Part shown: positions 62,897 to 64,000 of the stretch, one piece after another
Layout: each line of letters opens with the position of its first letter
Numbering within the stretch: the first letter of the stretch is position 1
Source: Erpobdella octoculata
Lineage: Eukaryota > Annelida > Clitellata > Hirudinida > Erpobdellidae
Direction of reading: 5' to 3'
Length of the DNA stretch: 64,000 nt
Assembly (NCBI GenBank): GCA_963978895.1
Contig: OZ022238.1
Coordinates: 4,068,152 to 4,132,151 of the forward strand
Position numbers and translations under genes: made by a program
Notes under the pieces: model-generated
The model's input: only the letters and a program-made list of their open reading frames with translations
The model's database searches: none
Told to the model about the DNA's origin: nothing

Positions 62897-63843
62897 ATGG
62901 ATGATTCAATTATTAGATTCGATCTGATAGAGTTTTGTAGTGTTAAGGAGAGCTACTTCTGTGACTCTTCTCTGGAAGTAACACTGAAACTCGACCCGTC
63001 TCACAATGTTTCGCCAGATGATAAGGTTTGCTTGTTTAAAGTTGGCTGGATGAACACGAGTGAAAGAGTTGCCGAAGTGAAAGTTTCAGATGATCGTACC
63101 GCTGGAATACACCGCGTCATCACTTTTGATGGTATCCAATATTCAATTAAAAACTAACAACACTAATGATTAGATTAAACCATTATTTTTTATTATTGTT
63201 ATCTATAATTTATAATTAATTTTTTAATACTTACAAATAAATCTGCATTTATTTAAGCAGTGCTTATAATAGTGTCTTTAAATGAAATTTTCTATTGCTA
63301 AAATTGCGGCATTGATTTTACAGCTAACATGTTGCCAGATGATGAGGACAACTTCTATCACCTGTGCTACATCACATCCACTGAAAAACTGGCTGGTGTC
63401 AGCATTCCATTTCAGTTCATAGCAAATGATTTTGAGATAATCAATGAAGAATCGAGTAACATTGAGCACATCTCTGTTGATAAGGTTATCATTAAATTAA
63501 AAAGTGTTCATGATATCATTGTGTGCAGTAATTTTATGATTTAATAATGTCTCAATTATAATCTTAAAGCACAGTTTTTTGTAAAAATTTGTTTTATTCG
63601 TGTTTTTTTTATTATTGCGGTGATTTCTAGCATAGAAAGTTTGTAAATTTTCGACATTCCATTTTGACATTTGAAATCCAGTTTTTCATAAAGTTATTTT
63701 AAAATCAAGTGTGCCGGTGTAGGATTTTTTAAAACTTCAAAATTCTGTTCCCAATGCAGTTGAGCAGCCAGAAGCCAGATCAGCTTTCAAATTTCAAGAA
63801 AGAGAATGAGGAACTCAGAGTAGAAGTGGAAACGCTGAAGACG
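62897..63843 (+). CDS. SKICH/coiled-coil protein of TAX1BP1/CALCOCO type (5' exons)
   Basis: Exons 62,897-63,131, 63,324-63,484 and 63,760-63,843 join in phases 1 and 0; the gene continues beyond the window. The first two encode a SKICH domain (residues about 5-125): CLFKVGWMNTSERVAEV, then DNFYHLCYIT and GVSIPFQFIA, matching the FKVGW and ASIPFQF signatures of TAX1BP1, CALCOCO1 and CALCOCO2/NDP52. The third (NFKKENEELRVEVETLK) starts a coiled coil, as in those proteins. In the family the SKICH domain binds autophagy machinery and signalling partners, and the coiled coil dimerises. The ATG follows a short AT-rich leader and no TATA box is evident. Whether ubiquitin-binding zinc fingers follow cannot be seen. 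Identification at family level is good; the exact orthologue is open. Confidence 0.85.
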
Positions 63844-63932
63844 GTTTTTGAAAATTAATTTTTTTACGTTGAAATTTAAAAATATTTCTTGTAGTGAACC
63901 GAAGCTATGGAAAACACGTCGTTGGTACTCAC

Positions 63933-64000
63933 CTTTTACTACTTTGAAAATGTCACAAAAATCCGGTTTTAAAAAGGGCGATCTTAAACGAGGGGACACT
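63933..64000 (-). CDS. Possible exon of a minus-strand gene at the right edge
   Basis: On the minus strand a frame open from the window edge (SPRLRSPFLKPDFCDIF) ends in a good donor, AAAG|GTGAGT, at 63,933. It is only 22 codons and no family is recognisable. It would overlap the intron of the SKICH gene, so it may be chance. Confidence 0.25.

Overview
This is a eukaryotic (animal) genomic window: strongly AT-rich, with short exons bounded by GT/AG introns, many microsatellites, tRNA-derived SINEs, CR1/L2-like LINE fragments and hAT transposons. The recognisable genes (PICALM/AP180, a TAX1BP1/CALCOCO-type SKICH gene, a one-domain gelsolin-like tail, a DEG/ENaC relic, LRR-Ig surface proteins) are metazoan. 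The gelsolin-like tail and general texture suggest an invertebrate, perhaps a spiralian such as an annelid. That placement is inference.

Layout. 1-832 (-) is a large exon of an unrecognised acidic, Ser-rich protein that runs off the left edge. 833-13,900 is repeat-rich: SINE fragments, a 738-bp hAT-type MITE with an 8-bp target duplication, a DEG/ENaC pseudogene cut short by a foldback element, a dispersed 300-bp repeat and a LINE 3' end. 13,955-21,057 (-) is a PICALM/AP180-type clathrin assembly gene; I could join 14 coding exons plus a short terminal one with matching phases. 22,714-23,756 (+) is a two-exon MADF-domain gene with a TATA box. 27,817-40,650 (+) is a seven-exon, 648-residue von Willebrand A-domain gene with a TATA promoter; its introns hold most of the microsatellites.

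40,650-62,620 is a rearranged accessory region. It holds the last exons of a gelsolin-like gene and a tandem array on the minus strand of LRR-Ig surface-protein genes. Two copies look intact (45,252-47,320 and 54,132-55,993), one is decaying (49,245-50,880) and one is only an exon fragment (57,307-57,722). Each unit carries the same LINE 3' end. Between the copies lie two composite segments in which a LINE endonuclease fragment is joined to a copy of the 3' end of the vWA gene. Two hAT elements with perfect 8-bp target duplications sit here, and for both the empty site survives in a paralogous copy elsewhere in the window. A young SINE is nested in one of them.

62,897 to the right edge holds the first three exons of a SKICH/coiled-coil protein of the TAX1BP1/CALCOCO autophagy-receptor type, and possibly an exon of a further minus-strand gene.

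The genes are ordinary single eukaryotic transcription units, not operons. The PICALM and SKICH genes belong to membrane traffic (endocytosis, selective autophagy) and are probably conserved. The LRR-Ig array and the mobile elements are the fast-changing part. The observations I rate highest are the in-frame triplication of a PICALM splice donor, the C-terminus and 3' UTR of the vWA gene shared with LINE chimeras, and the LRR-Ig array with its decay and variable stalk length.
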